DNA of 7,052 nt from Candidatus Tenebribacter mawsonii. GTDB taxonomy: Bacteria > Cloacimonadota > Cloacimonadia > Cloacimonadales > TCS61. Under the pieces are notes generated by a model that had not been told where the DNA came from, ran no database searches, and worked only from the letters and a program-made list of their open reading frames with translations. Positions within the stretch are counted from its first letter, which is position 1, and the number at the start of each line of letters is the position of its first letter. Positions 1 to 6,983 of the stretch are shown here, piece by piece. The stretch lies in NCBI GenBank assembly GCA_030765665.1, contig JAVCCD010000241.1, positions 1 to 7,052 of the forward strand. Direction: 5' to 3'. The translations under genes were made by a program, and so were the position numbers.

Positions 1-1420
1 GATCTTTTTTAATATCTGCAGCCAAGTGACTTTCTTCACTGAGAGAACTAAGCCCGGGAATATGAATTTCGTCTAAAACTTCCATTTCTAAAGTGTTCGT
101 CAGGTAAAGTTTAAAGCGTTCATCAACTCTTAGCTCCAGTCCCAGTTCCTCAAAGAGAAATCCCATTTTCAGATGCCCGATAGCATAAGGAGCCATCATT
201 AATTCAAATGAATAGAAATTCTTTAAGATATGATTTCTTAAGAAAGATTGAATGTTGCCATCGCCGTATTTGTGCTTATATTCCTGCACAGCCAGTTTCA
301 TTGCTTCAGCCGGAAAAGTGAGCGTTCCACCAGCCGGATCGAGTAGCGTAACTTTATCATCAGCCAACCCATCCGCTAAATTGAAATGAGATTTGAGAAT
401 GGAATGCACAGCTCGAACAATGTATTTCACTACCGGTTCAGGAGTATAGTAAACTCCACGTTTCTCACGCATTTTTGGATCGTAAGCACTCAGAAATGTT
501 TCATAGAAATGTATAATTGGATCTTTACCTTTTCCATCTTCATAAAACTTCTTTAGAATGTTATTTACTTTGGTTACTTTCAGCACTTCGGCTATGTCAT
601 CTACAATAACCTGCAAAGCTGGAGGTGGTTCTTCTAAAGAAATAAATCGGAAAACATCACGCAGAATTCCAATTGTTTGAGGGATGAATTGGAAAGCCAA
701 TTGCCGGTTGAAATCATCTCCAGCTCTGGTTCTGGCGGCGAATAAACCGTAAGTGATGGTTTGTGAATAAAGATCGGCAAAATCTTCTTCTGTTAAACCT
801 TTTATCAAGTATTTTTGAAAAGCTTCATAAAAACCCAGAATGCTATCGTTACTTTTGTGTGCTTCATCCAGTTCAATCCGTACAACTTCATCTTTTAGAA
901 AGCGGGTTCGCTTGGCGAGTTCTTTAGCCAGCGAACTGGCAGAATGAACTTTTGGTAAACTAAAGGAATAGTATTTTTCCAGAAGTTGAAAGAATTTCTC
1001 TTCATTCTCCAAGACAGGAACCTGGTGTAATTGTTCGAGATGATAAAATCTACCGATTTGAACTCTGTCAATTTCAATTCCATTACGGAACAAAATGAAT
1101 TCCAGGAAATTTGTTAGAATCACATTAGGGAAAGTTGATGTGTATCTTTTCAGTTGTTCCGTATGTTTTATGTTATCCAGATTTTGCTGGGTCAGTGTTT
1201 TAGCCTCGATATAACCTATTATATGGTTTTTCCCATCCCAGATGCGGAAATCGGGATTTCCTGCTTCAGTTTTTTTAGGAAGTGTTGTGATTGCTGCTTT
1301 TATTTTTTGTGAATCAGCATATTGTTTTAATAAATTTTCTAAACAGGAATAATAACTTTCTTCCCGTGCATCACCACGAAGGTAGATAGATTTGATATCA
1401 TTTAAATATTTATTTAACAC
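1..1420 (-). CDS. Type IIG/ISP-like restriction-modification enzyme, N-terminal 473 codons (runs off left edge)
   Basis: Translating the minus strand from GTG at 1420 gives an uninterrupted frame to position 1. The N-terminus (about residues 16-95) looks like a PD-(D/E)XK nuclease: PD57, then E72-A-K74 in the motif GYIEAK, then a QLKRY helix at 89-93. A mostly helical linker of about 200 residues follows. The methyltransferase domain then begins with RGVYYTPEPVV (YTP at 325-327) and motif I at 361-369, DPAGGTLTF. The catalytic NPPY motif is not reached; families of this type usually carry it soon after the last residues seen here. Such enzymes cut and N6-adenine-methylate DNA from one chain, usually of about 1000 residues. 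Motif I has Leu where most relatives have Gly (GTGTF). The start is fixed by an in-frame TGA three codons upstream and a GAGGA at 1428-1424. GC appears higher (about 42-50% in lines counted) than in the genes to the right, in keeping with the transfer common for such genes. Whether the C-terminus adds a specificity domain or a helicase cannot be seen. Confidence 0.85.
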   Translation of the reverse strand, partial: MLNKYLNDIKSIYLRGDAREESYYSCLENLLKQYADSQKIKAAITTLPKKTEAGNPDFRIWDGKNHIIGYIEAKTLTQQNLDNIKHTEQLKRYTSTFPNVILTNFLEFILFRNGIEIDRVQIGRFYHLEQLHQVPVLENEEKFFQLLEKYYSFSLPKVHSASSLAKELAKRTRFLKDEVVRIELDEAHKSNDSILGFYEAFQKYLIKGLTEEDFADLYSQTITYGLFAARTRAGDDFNRQLAFQFIPQTIGILRDVFRFISLEEPPPALQVIVDDIAEVLKVTKVNNILKKFYEDGKGKDPIIHFYETFLSAYDPKMREKRGVYYTPEPVVKYIVRAVHSILKSHFNLADGLADDKVTLLDPAGGTLTFPAEAMKLAVQEYKHKYGDGNIQSFLRNHILKNFYSFELMMAPYAIGHLKMGFLFEELGLELRVDERFKLYLTNTLEMEVLDEIHIPGLSSLSEESHLAADIKKD

Positions 1421-1591
1421 ATTTCCTCAGTATCCATTTTTTATAAGATTTATTAACGAATTCGAATTGGCATCTTAAGTAGGTTTTAGTCAAATCATTT
1501 ATTTTTTTTGGATTCCATAACTTATTTTCACCTTTTCTTTTGACACAAATTTGACCCTATTTTTTTTTCTACCAATATAAAGAGGTATAAA
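1421..1591. promoter_or_regulatory. Divergent promoter region between the restriction enzyme and the secreted nuclease
   Basis: This 171-base, very AT-rich spacer must hold the start signals for both flanking genes. On the plus strand there are two -35-like boxes, TTGACA at 1540-1545 and TTGACC at 1551-1556. TATAAA at 1576-1581 is the only good -10-like box, but it is 19 bases from the second -35 and would start the transcript at or after the Shine-Dalgarno AGAGG (1581-1585), so the true promoter is uncertain. On the minus strand TTGACT (1493-1488) has no good partner, and TATAAA lies at 1445-1440. Overlapping palindromes CGAATTCG (1457-1464) and AATTCGAATT (1459-1468) lie upstream of the restriction gene and could be an operator, though nothing else supports that. 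Confidence 0.35.
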
Positions 1592-3442
1592 ATGAAAAAA
1601 ATTATAATAATTGTTAATTTGTTAATTATTAATTATCTTCTCATCGCACAAATTCCACCAGGATATTATGATGGTACAGAAGGATTAACAGGAGATGATC
1701 TAAAATCTGCTTTAAATAACATAATTGATGGTCATACAGAACTAAGTTATACTGGTGTTTGGAATGCTTTAAAAGATACAGATGAGGACCCTGAAAATAC
1801 GGATAATGTGATCTTGCTTTATACTGGCTGGTCAGTTTCAGATTCTGGTTATCCTATTTGGAACAGAGAGCATACCTGGGCTAAATCTCATGGTGACTTT
1901 GGTAATGATCCGCCTTGTGGAACTGATGTTCATCATCTACGCCCTACCGATGTTCAAGTTAATGGAGATCGTGGAAACCTGGATTTCGATTATAGTGATA
2001 ATCCTTATACAACAATTCCCGGATGCTTTTATGATGGTGATTCATGGGAACCACGAGATGAAGTTAAGGGTGATGTCGCTAGAATGATTTTCTATATGGC
2101 AACCCGCTACGAAGGTGAGAATGGTGAACTTGATCTGGTTGTTGTTGATGAAGTTAATACATATCCAAACCCTGAACATGGTAAGCTTTCAGCTCTTTTA
2201 GAATGGAATACAATGGATCCTCCAAGTGTATTTGAAGAGATGCGTAACGACCGAATCTATGATAATTGGCAAGGTAATAGAAATCCATTTGTAGATCATC
2301 CGGAATTTGCTGATTATATTTGGGGTAGTGGTGCACCTGCTATAATTGCAGATTTTTATGCAGATATCACGGTTGGGAATCTTCCCCTTTCCGTACAGTT
2401 TACAGATACATCTGTTGGTGAGAATATTATTTCATGGAGTTGGGATCTGGATGGAGATGGTTATGAAGATTCAGATTTGCAAAATCCGTCATTCGTTTAT
2501 CAAAATGCTGGGTTTTACACTGTTGCACTTATAATTGAAGACAACATTGGTAATACTGATACCGAAACTAAAATAGATTATGTTCATGCAACAACTGCTA
2601 GTTTGCCAATAGAGATATTCAATGAGAGTTTTGAAAGTACAATATCTGATTGGTCTATATTTAATCTTTCCAGCGATCATGATTGGGAACCATCTGATGA
2701 TACTACTAATTATACTCATCCTTCTACTGTTCCGGATGGAGATTGGTATATGTATGCAAATAATTATGGAGCAGATGAACCGGCAAATGATTGGCTCATC
2801 TCCCCCACTATAGATCTTGCACAATTCGATGATCCCTACTTCCATTTTGAAGCATGGACAAAATATTCTGATACAGTAGCAGGCTTGGAAGTGCTTGTTT
2901 CATTAAACTTTACAGGTGATCCAACAACGACTGATTGGACAACTTTAACAGCTTCTCTTCCAGCACAAAATAGTGATAATTGGCAGAACTCAGGAGATAT
3001 TGATCTTAATGATTTTAATGGTGAAGAAATAAATTTTGCATTTCAATATACTTCTACCGGTTTTGGTACAAATAATACAACTGCCTGGGCAATTGATAAT
3101 TTAGTTATTATGGGTTATGAGATTTCATCAATTGAGGAATTGAACAATTCACCAAATTACTCACTTTCAAATTATCCAAATCCTTTTTTGATTAATAGTG
3201 CTGGAACGTTAATAAGCTTTAGTCTACCCAATAATTATAATAATACTCAAATTGAGATTTACAATATTAAAGGACAAAAAGTAAGGCAATTAGCAATTAG
3301 AAATCTGAATTCAGGAATTAATCAAGTAATTTGGGATGGAACTGATAAAAATAATTCAAAAGTGAAATCTGGAATATATCTGATAAATTTAAAGATAGAC
3401 AATAAAAATATTATTATTAAAAAATGTTTGGTGATTCATTAA
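1592..3442 (+). CDS. Secreted endonuclease I with PKD, adhesin-like and type IX sorting domains
   Basis: This is a 616-residue extracellular or surface nuclease. Residues 1-20 form a signal peptide (two Lys, a hydrophobic run, then an Ala-Gln end). Residues 22-245 match endonuclease I (EndA/NucM, beta-beta-alpha-metal fold): NREHTW with probable general base H94, DVHHLRPTD at 112-120, then N124, R127 and N129, and a closing NPFVDHPEFADYIW. This family cuts DNA and RNA non-specifically. Residues 250-333 are a PKD domain (SWSWDLDGDG at 281-290, with an EF-hand-like Asp spacing that may bind calcium). Residues 340-508 resemble the cleaved-adhesin/choice-of-anchor beta-sandwich (NESFES start, WLISPTIDL, WAIDNLVI end). 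Residues 527-616 are a FlgD-like C-terminal sorting tail (NYPNPF, IYNIKGQKV, SGIYL). The start is supported by AGAGG six bases upstream and by the signal peptide. C109 and C145 could form a disulfide. A role in using external nucleic acid or in biofilm DNA is inferred. The acyl-CoA synthetase follows 17 bases later. Confidence 0.92.
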   Translation: MKKIIIIVNLLIINYLLIAQIPPGYYDGTEGLTGDDLKSALNNIIDGHTELSYTGVWNALKDTDEDPENTDNVILLYTGWSVSDSGYPIWNREHTWAKSHGDFGNDPPCGTDVHHLRPTDVQVNGDRGNLDFDYSDNPYTTIPGCFYDGDSWEPRDEVKGDVARMIFYMATRYEGENGELDLVVVDEVNTYPNPEHGKLSALLEWNTMDPPSVFEEMRNDRIYDNWQGNRNPFVDHPEFADYIWGSGAPAIIADFYADITVGNLPLSVQFTDTSVGENIISWSWDLDGDGYEDSDLQNPSFVYQNAGFYTVALIIEDNIGNTDTETKIDYVHATTASLPIEIFNESFESTISDWSIFNLSSDHDWEPSDDTTNYTHPSTVPDGDWYMYANNYGADEPANDWLISPTIDLAQFDDPYFHFEAWTKYSDTVAGLEVLVSLNFTGDPTTTDWTTLTASLPAQNSDNWQNSGDIDLNDFNGEEINFAFQYTSTGFGTNNTTAWAIDNLVIMGYEISSIEELNNSPNYSLSNYPNPFLINSAGTLISFSLPNNYNNTQIEIYNIKGQKVRQLAIRNLNSGINQVIWDGTDKNNSKVKSGIYLINLKIDNKNIIIKKCLVIH

Positions 3443-3459
3443 AAAATTAAGGAAGTGTT

Positions 3460-5151
3460 ATGAAAGAACTTGATAAACTAACTCTAAAACATGTGTTGGA
3501 AAGAAGTGCCATTCATTTTGCAACAAAACCATGTGTCAGTTGGGTAGACGGAAAACCAATAAGATATAATGAATTTTATGAACAGGTTAAAGAAGTTCAA
3601 CTTTTTTTGCATGAAGCAGGAATTGGAAAGGGTGATAAGGTTGCCATTTTAAGTGAAAATTCTCCAAACTGGGGCATAACTTATTTTGCTATCACGACCC
3701 TTGGTGCCATAGCTGTTCCTATTCTACCTGATTTCCGAGATAATGAAGTACATCATATACTTCGTCATTCTGAAAGTAAAGCTGTGTTCATATCTAAAAA
3801 GCAGTTTACAAAAATTGAAGAATTGGAGAGTGATCAAATAAACCTGCGTATTCTTATAGATGATTTCACAATACTACAACCTGAAACAACAATCGCAAAA
3901 TTGAAGAACACAATATCCAAAAAGACACGTCCAATTTCCAAATTAACTGATTCTGCCTTAAAATTAACTGGATTACGTTCTTCTGAAGTTGATGAAGATG
4001 ATGTAGCATGCATCCTCTATACTTCTGGGACAACTGGTAATTCAAAAGGAGTTGTGCTAACACATAAGAATCTTGTGTTCGATTCTATTGAGATATTAAC
4101 GATACAAAACGTTGTTGAAACCGATAGATTTGTTTCTGTACTTCCACTTCCACATACTTATGAATGTACACTTGGATTAATTATGCCTATAATGAAAGGA
4201 GCTTCTATAAGTTATCTTGATAAGCTACCTACGCCTAGCGTTCTACTTCCTGCTTTACAGAAGATCAGACCAACTATCATGCTTACGGTTCCATTAATTA
4301 TGGAAAAGATCTTTAAGAATAAAATTTACCCAGCATTAACTTCAAATCCATTTTCTAAAGCACTCTATAATTTTCCACCAACAAGAAAATTACTTCATTA
4401 TATTGCAGGTAGGAAGCTTTATAAAACTTTCGGTGGCAAATTACATTTTTATGGAATTGGCGGTGCACTTTTATCCGCTGATGTTGAAAGATTCTTGAGA
4501 GATTCTAAATTCCCATATGCAATTGGATACGGACTTACCGAAACTTCACCATTAATTGCAGGTGCAGATCCCAATTTTACGAAATTCCGTTCAACGGGAA
4601 CAGTTCCGTCTAATATAAAAGTTCGTATTTTTGATCCAGATCCAAAAACAGGTGAAGGTGAGATTCAGGCAATGGGCGATAATGTAATGAAAGGATACTT
4701 TAAAGATCCTGAACGTACAAAAGAAGTATTCACGGACGATGGCTGGTTTAAAACCGGTGATTTAGGAATCATGAAAAATGGATACCTTTATATTAAGGGT
4801 AGATTAAAAAATGTTATAGTAGGTGCCAGCGGTGAGAACATTTATCCAGAAGATATTGAATCTGTTATTAATCAGCATCACGATGTTCTAGAATCAATAG
4901 TATACGAAGCTGACGGTAAGATAGTTGCTCGTGTTCACTTAAATTATGAGTTGATAGATAGAGAACAAAGAACCAAGAAAGCCAACGAGAAAAAGATGCG
5001 TGAATTCATAGGTGATCTGCTTCAGGATATAAGAAAAGATGTAAATTCACAGGTTTCAGCATTTTCCAGTATTAAAAGAATTATTGAACAACGTGAACCT
5101 TTTGAGAAAACTCCGACTAAAAAAATTAAAAGATATTTATATACTGAATAG
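3460..5151 (+). CDS. Long-chain fatty acid-CoA ligase-like AMP-forming synthetase
   Basis: This 563-residue member of the acyl-adenylate superfamily should activate a fatty acid with ATP to acyl-AMP and then pass it to CoA, in the cytoplasm or at the inner membrane face. The core motifs are present in order: P-loop YTSGTTGNSKG at 187-197, YGLTET at 357-362, GWFKTGDLG at 428-436 with D434 for the ribose, hinge GRLK at 447-450 followed by GASGENIYPEDIE at 455-467, and the C-terminal KTPTKKIKR with K555 as the likely catalytic lysine. The length fits bacterial FadD-like ligases. PLPHTYECTLG and GIGGALLSADVERFL are typical of the long-chain branch, but the acyl substrate, or transfer to an acyl carrier protein instead of CoA, cannot be settled from sequence. 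AAGGAAG at 3449-3455 is the ribosome binding site. The 17-base gap and lack of a terminator suggest co-transcription with the secreted nuclease, although the jobs look unrelated. The gene may also serve lipid recycling or membrane synthesis. Confidence 0.93.
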   Translation: MKELDKLTLKHVLERSAIHFATKPCVSWVDGKPIRYNEFYEQVKEVQLFLHEAGIGKGDKVAILSENSPNWGITYFAITTLGAIAVPILPDFRDNEVHHILRHSESKAVFISKKQFTKIEELESDQINLRILIDDFTILQPETTIAKLKNTISKKTRPISKLTDSALKLTGLRSSEVDEDDVACILYTSGTTGNSKGVVLTHKNLVFDSIEILTIQNVVETDRFVSVLPLPHTYECTLGLIMPIMKGASISYLDKLPTPSVLLPALQKIRPTIMLTVPLIMEKIFKNKIYPALTSNPFSKALYNFPPTRKLLHYIAGRKLYKTFGGKLHFYGIGGALLSADVERFLRDSKFPYAIGYGLTETSPLIAGADPNFTKFRSTGTVPSNIKVRIFDPDPKTGEGEIQAMGDNVMKGYFKDPERTKEVFTDDGWFKTGDLGIMKNGYLYIKGRLKNVIVGASGENIYPEDIESVINQHHDVLESIVYEADGKIVARVHLNYELIDREQRTKKANEKKMREFIGDLLQDIRKDVNSQVSAFSSIKRIIEQREPFEKTPTKKIKRYLYTE

Positions 5152-5191
5152 GATTTTTTTTCAACGGTTAATTTTGGGAAATGATTTTTCC

Positions 5192-5249
5192 TTGTCATCC
5201 TCGCAAAAGCGGGGATCTTATAGATTCCCAATCGAGTTGGGAATGACAA
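5192..5249. repeat. Palindromic dispersed repeat (GTCAT...ATGAC family), unit 1
   Basis: This compact two-hairpin element lies between convergent genes. The outer arms TTGTCAT (5192-5198) and ATGACAA (5243-5249) are complementary. Inside are hairpin 1, CCTCGC (5199-5204) with GCGGGG (5209-5214) around an AAAA loop and one G-T pair, and hairpin 2, ATTCCCAA (5224-5231) with TTGGGAAT (5237-5244), a perfect 8-base stem with a TCGAG loop. Translated by chance on the minus strand it gives IPAFARMT, a well-known mark of this repeat class in many bacterial genomes. It could fold as a three-way junction and slow transcription from either side, but no T-run follows either stem, so it is not a standard intrinsic terminator. 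Confidence 0.85.
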
Positions 5250-5256
5250 CTACCTA

Positions 5257-5296
5257 GTCATTCAAGCTTGTTGAAGATCTCATGTTACTTCAACAA
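5257..5296. repeat. Diverged second palindromic unit and strong hairpin
   Basis: The left part repeats the layout of unit 1: GTCATTC, a stem, then GATCT 19 bases after the start (20 in unit 1). Here TTCAA (5261-5265) pairs with TTGAA (5271-5275). An alternative, stronger fold pairs TTGTTGAAG (5268-5276) perfectly with CTTCAACAA (5288-5296) around an 11-base loop. AGC on one side and GCT on the other may lengthen this stem past a small bulge. Only seven bases separate the two units. It may be a decayed relative of unit 1 or the other half of one composite element. The rest of the 182-base convergent spacer (5152-5191 and 5297-5319) shows no gene; a T-run right after the acyl-CoA synthetase stop has no stem before it. 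Confidence 0.6.
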
Positions 5297-5319
5297 TAGC
5301 TCTTCTTCATTGCTGATTA

Positions 5320-5335
5320 AAATTCATAAGAATTT
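5320..5335 (-). terminator. Weak possible terminator of the hydrolase gene
   Basis: On the minus strand AAATTC and GAATTT form a six-base stem around a TTAT loop, and a short TTTT begins within the second arm. The stem touches the stop codon of the metallo-hydrolase. It has only one G-C pair, so it is a poor intrinsic terminator. Confidence 0.2.
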
Positions 5336-5972
5336 ATAAACTTGCCCTAAATCCAACAAATGGATTACCAACTCTTTCATCTTCTATTGTTGAATCCGGT
5401 CCATGACCAGGAAGAACTTTTGTATTCCCATCTAATGTAAATAATTTAGTTTTAATAGAATTGATCAAGGTTGAATAGTTACCACCTGGTAAATCAGTTC
5501 TGCCTATACCATCTGCAAAAAGTGTATCACCGCAAAATATTAGCTCACAGGTTAGAATACAAATACCACCCTTAGAATGACCGGGAGTGTGAATTATCTG
5601 CAACTTTTCTTTTCCCAAAAAAAGTTCATCACCATCTTTCAAGAGGATATCAGCCTTGGGAGCAGTTATTTTAGAATTCCAATATGTGCTTAAGTTTAAG
5701 TTTGGATCAGTTAACGAATTTGCATCATCTTTATGAATACATTTTTTTACATCAAAATTATTATTAATACTCTCATTTCCGCCAATATGATCACCATGAC
5801 CGTGAGTGGAGATCAAATATTTCAAGTTTATACCCATTCCCTTTATCTCATCTATTATTTTCTGTGAAGGTGCTGCAGGATCTATGATAGCTGCATCTTT
5901 GGAAATTTCATCCCATACAAGATATGTATTAGTTCCAAATTCAGGTAGTACATTAAATGTTTTGTATTTCAT
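5334..5972 (-). CDS. Glyoxalase II-like metallo-beta-lactamase-fold hydrolase
   Basis: This 212-residue cytoplasmic protein has the complete metal site of the metallo-beta-lactamase superfamily: THGHGDH with H57, H59, D61 and H62, then H132 in HTPGHS, D149 in CGDTLFADGIGRTDLPGG, and H190 in LPGHGP. The GDTLF-GRTDLPGG block and the short length, without the extra C-terminal substrate domain of true GloB, match the YcbL-like glyoxalase II branch. Family members cleave thioesters such as S-lactoylglutathione; related branches include persulfide dioxygenases, so the substrate is open. The gene begins 10 bases after the ThiI-like gene, and its Shine-Dalgarno overlaps that gene's stop codon, so the two are almost certainly one operon and probably coupled in translation. 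The pairing with a sulfur-transfer protein makes a thiol or persulfide substrate thinkable, but that is only inference. Confidence 0.88.
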   Translation of the reverse strand: MKYKTFNVLPEFGTNTYLVWDEISKDAAIIDPAAPSQKIIDEIKGMGINLKYLISTHGHGDHIGGNESINNNFDVKKCIHKDDANSLTDPNLNLSTYWNSKITAPKADILLKDGDELFLGKEKLQIIHTPGHSKGGICILTCELIFCGDTLFADGIGRTDLPGGNYSTLINSIKTKLFTLDGNTKVLPGHGPDSTIEDERVGNPFVGFRASL

Positions 5973-5980
5973 TAGTTACA

Positions 5981-5985
5981 TCCTA
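5981..5985 (-). promoter_or_regulatory. Ribosome binding site overlapping the upstream stop codon
   Basis: On the minus strand the stop TAG of the ThiI-like gene (5985-5983) runs into AGGA (5984-5981), eight bases before the ATG of the hydrolase at 5972. A ribosome ending the first gene would sit on the binding site for the second, which suggests translational coupling. Confidence 0.6.
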
Positions 5986-6966
5986 TATTAAATATTGTTT
6001 TGCTTCTTCATCATTCATTTTATCAGCTTCAATTTCATCATTAAGTTCAAAGTTCTTTCCATACAGAATGATCTCAGAATTCAGAACTTTAGAGATATAT
6101 CTAAGCAAAATTGAGCCAGCAAGTTTTATATCATCAATTTCCAGTTTGTTATTTGATTGAAGTATACCTAGAGGTCCTGGAGAATCCTTTGCTTGAAGTA
6201 CAATTTCATCATGAGCTAATTCACTTATAGTATTGTTTTCATCTTTATTTCTTCCAATAATAAGTTTAATCTTATCATTTATTCTGAGGTGTCTTCCTGT
6301 TTTGAGAAACTCTATAGATCGTTCATTCATCATATTATGCGACATTAGATCTTTTAACTTTTTTGAAAATCCAGCATCAGTTAAAAGACAACCTCCACCT
6401 GGTGATGGATAGAAATCAATTCCATATTCTTCTGCTAATTTCATTTGTCTTTTGCGGTTACGCCCCTGAAAATCCAGCATTTCATCTTTAATCACCCAAC
6501 CATCACGAATTGGCAGGGTATCAGCAAGTAGTTTTTGTGAAAGTGGACGTATTAAAAGATCCTTTATCTCGCTAAGTTTACCAACAGAGTTTAAAGCATC
6601 TTTTCTTTGACTCATTGGTCTCTGCCCCATCACTTCACCGGAAATAATGAAATCGACATTATATTCCTTCATTAATCTACCAGCTTCATGAAACATAAGT
6701 CCGTGGCAATCAATACATGGATTCAGATTTTTCCCATAACCATATTTTGGGTTTTCTAACATTTTAAGATGAAGATCGGTTAAATCATGAACGATAAGAT
6801 TGAATCCCATTTTATTAGCTGTTTCTTGTGCCTTATCAGCTCCAAAGAAAGGCGTACTGAAAAATATGGGTAAAACCTCATATCCCAAATTTTTCATATG
6901 CATAACGGCTAATATGCTGTCTAATCCACCTGAAAATAAGGCAAAACATTTGTGTTCTCTTTTCAT
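5983..6966 (-). CDS. ThiI-like PP-loop tRNA sulfurtransferase-family protein (no THUMP domain)
   Basis: This 327-residue protein starts with an ATP-pyrophosphatase (PP-loop) motif, SGGLDS at 12-17, which adenylates a tRNA base in ThiI and MnmA relatives. Further marks are NPCIDCHG with C84 and C87, GEVMGQRPMSQR at 110-121, RPLSQKLL at 140-147, GWV at 156-158, GRNRKRQ at 168-174, and GGGCLLTD at 190-197 with C193. This set matches a bacterial family often annotated as tRNA 4-thiouridine synthase. It lacks the THUMP domain and rhodanese tail of classical ThiI. The cysteines could carry sulfur or a metal cluster. The last 130 or so residues (GRHLRI, IIGRNKDEN, DSPGPLG) resemble the NFACT-type RNA-binding tail seen in this family, from memory. 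Position 8 of tRNA is a plausible target, but activity is not proven for the family. AAAGGA (6978-6973) sits six bases before the ATG. A tRNA 3' end lies 17 bases upstream, and a metallo-hydrolase follows in the same operon. Confidence 0.85.
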   Translation of the reverse strand: MKREHKCFALFSGGLDSILAVMHMKNLGYEVLPIFFSTPFFGADKAQETANKMGFNLIVHDLTDLHLKMLENPKYGYGKNLNPCIDCHGLMFHEAGRLMKEYNVDFIISGEVMGQRPMSQRKDALNSVGKLSEIKDLLIRPLSQKLLADTLPIRDGWVIKDEMLDFQGRNRKRQMKLAEEYGIDFYPSPGGGCLLTDAGFSKKLKDLMSHNMMNERSIEFLKTGRHLRINDKIKLIIGRNKDENNTISELAHDEIVLQAKDSPGPLGILQSNNKLEIDDIKLAGSILLRYISKVLNSEIILYGKNFELNDEIEADKMNDEEAKQYLI

Positions 6967-6972
6967 ACAATT

Positions 6973-6978
6973 TCCTTT
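6973..6978 (-). promoter_or_regulatory. Ribosome binding site squeezed between tRNA 3' end and start codon
   Basis: AAAGGA on the minus strand lies six bases before the ATG at 6966 and five bases after the tRNA CCA end (6984). There is no room for a promoter between the tRNA and the gene, so the message must start inside or upstream of the tRNA sequence. Confidence 0.7.
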
Positions 6979-6983
6979 TGTAA

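Noticed and set aside
895..1083. Minus-strand open frame of 62 codons
   Set aside because: It lies in another frame of the long restriction-modification gene, whose own frame has clear nuclease and methyltransferase motifs.
1457..1468. Operator for a restriction control protein at the CGAATTCG/AATTCGAATT palindromes
   Set aside because: The short AT-rich palindromes could arise by chance and no control-protein gene is visible.
2489..2845. Minus-strand open frame of 118 codons
   Set aside because: It is antisense to the PKD and adhesin-like part of the nuclease, is rich in Ile, Cys and Ser as expected from antisense of AT-rich code, and has no recognisable domain.
5152..5165. Intrinsic terminator right after the acyl-CoA synthetase
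   Set aside because: There is a run of T but no stable stem before it.
5022..5249. Minus-strand open frame of 75 codons containing IPAFARMT
   Set aside because: It is a chance reading through the palindromic repeat and the antisense of the acyl-CoA synthetase end; the motif marks the repeat, not a protein.
5192..5296. CRISPR array
   Set aside because: The repeats are two imperfect, adjacent palindromes without regular spacers.
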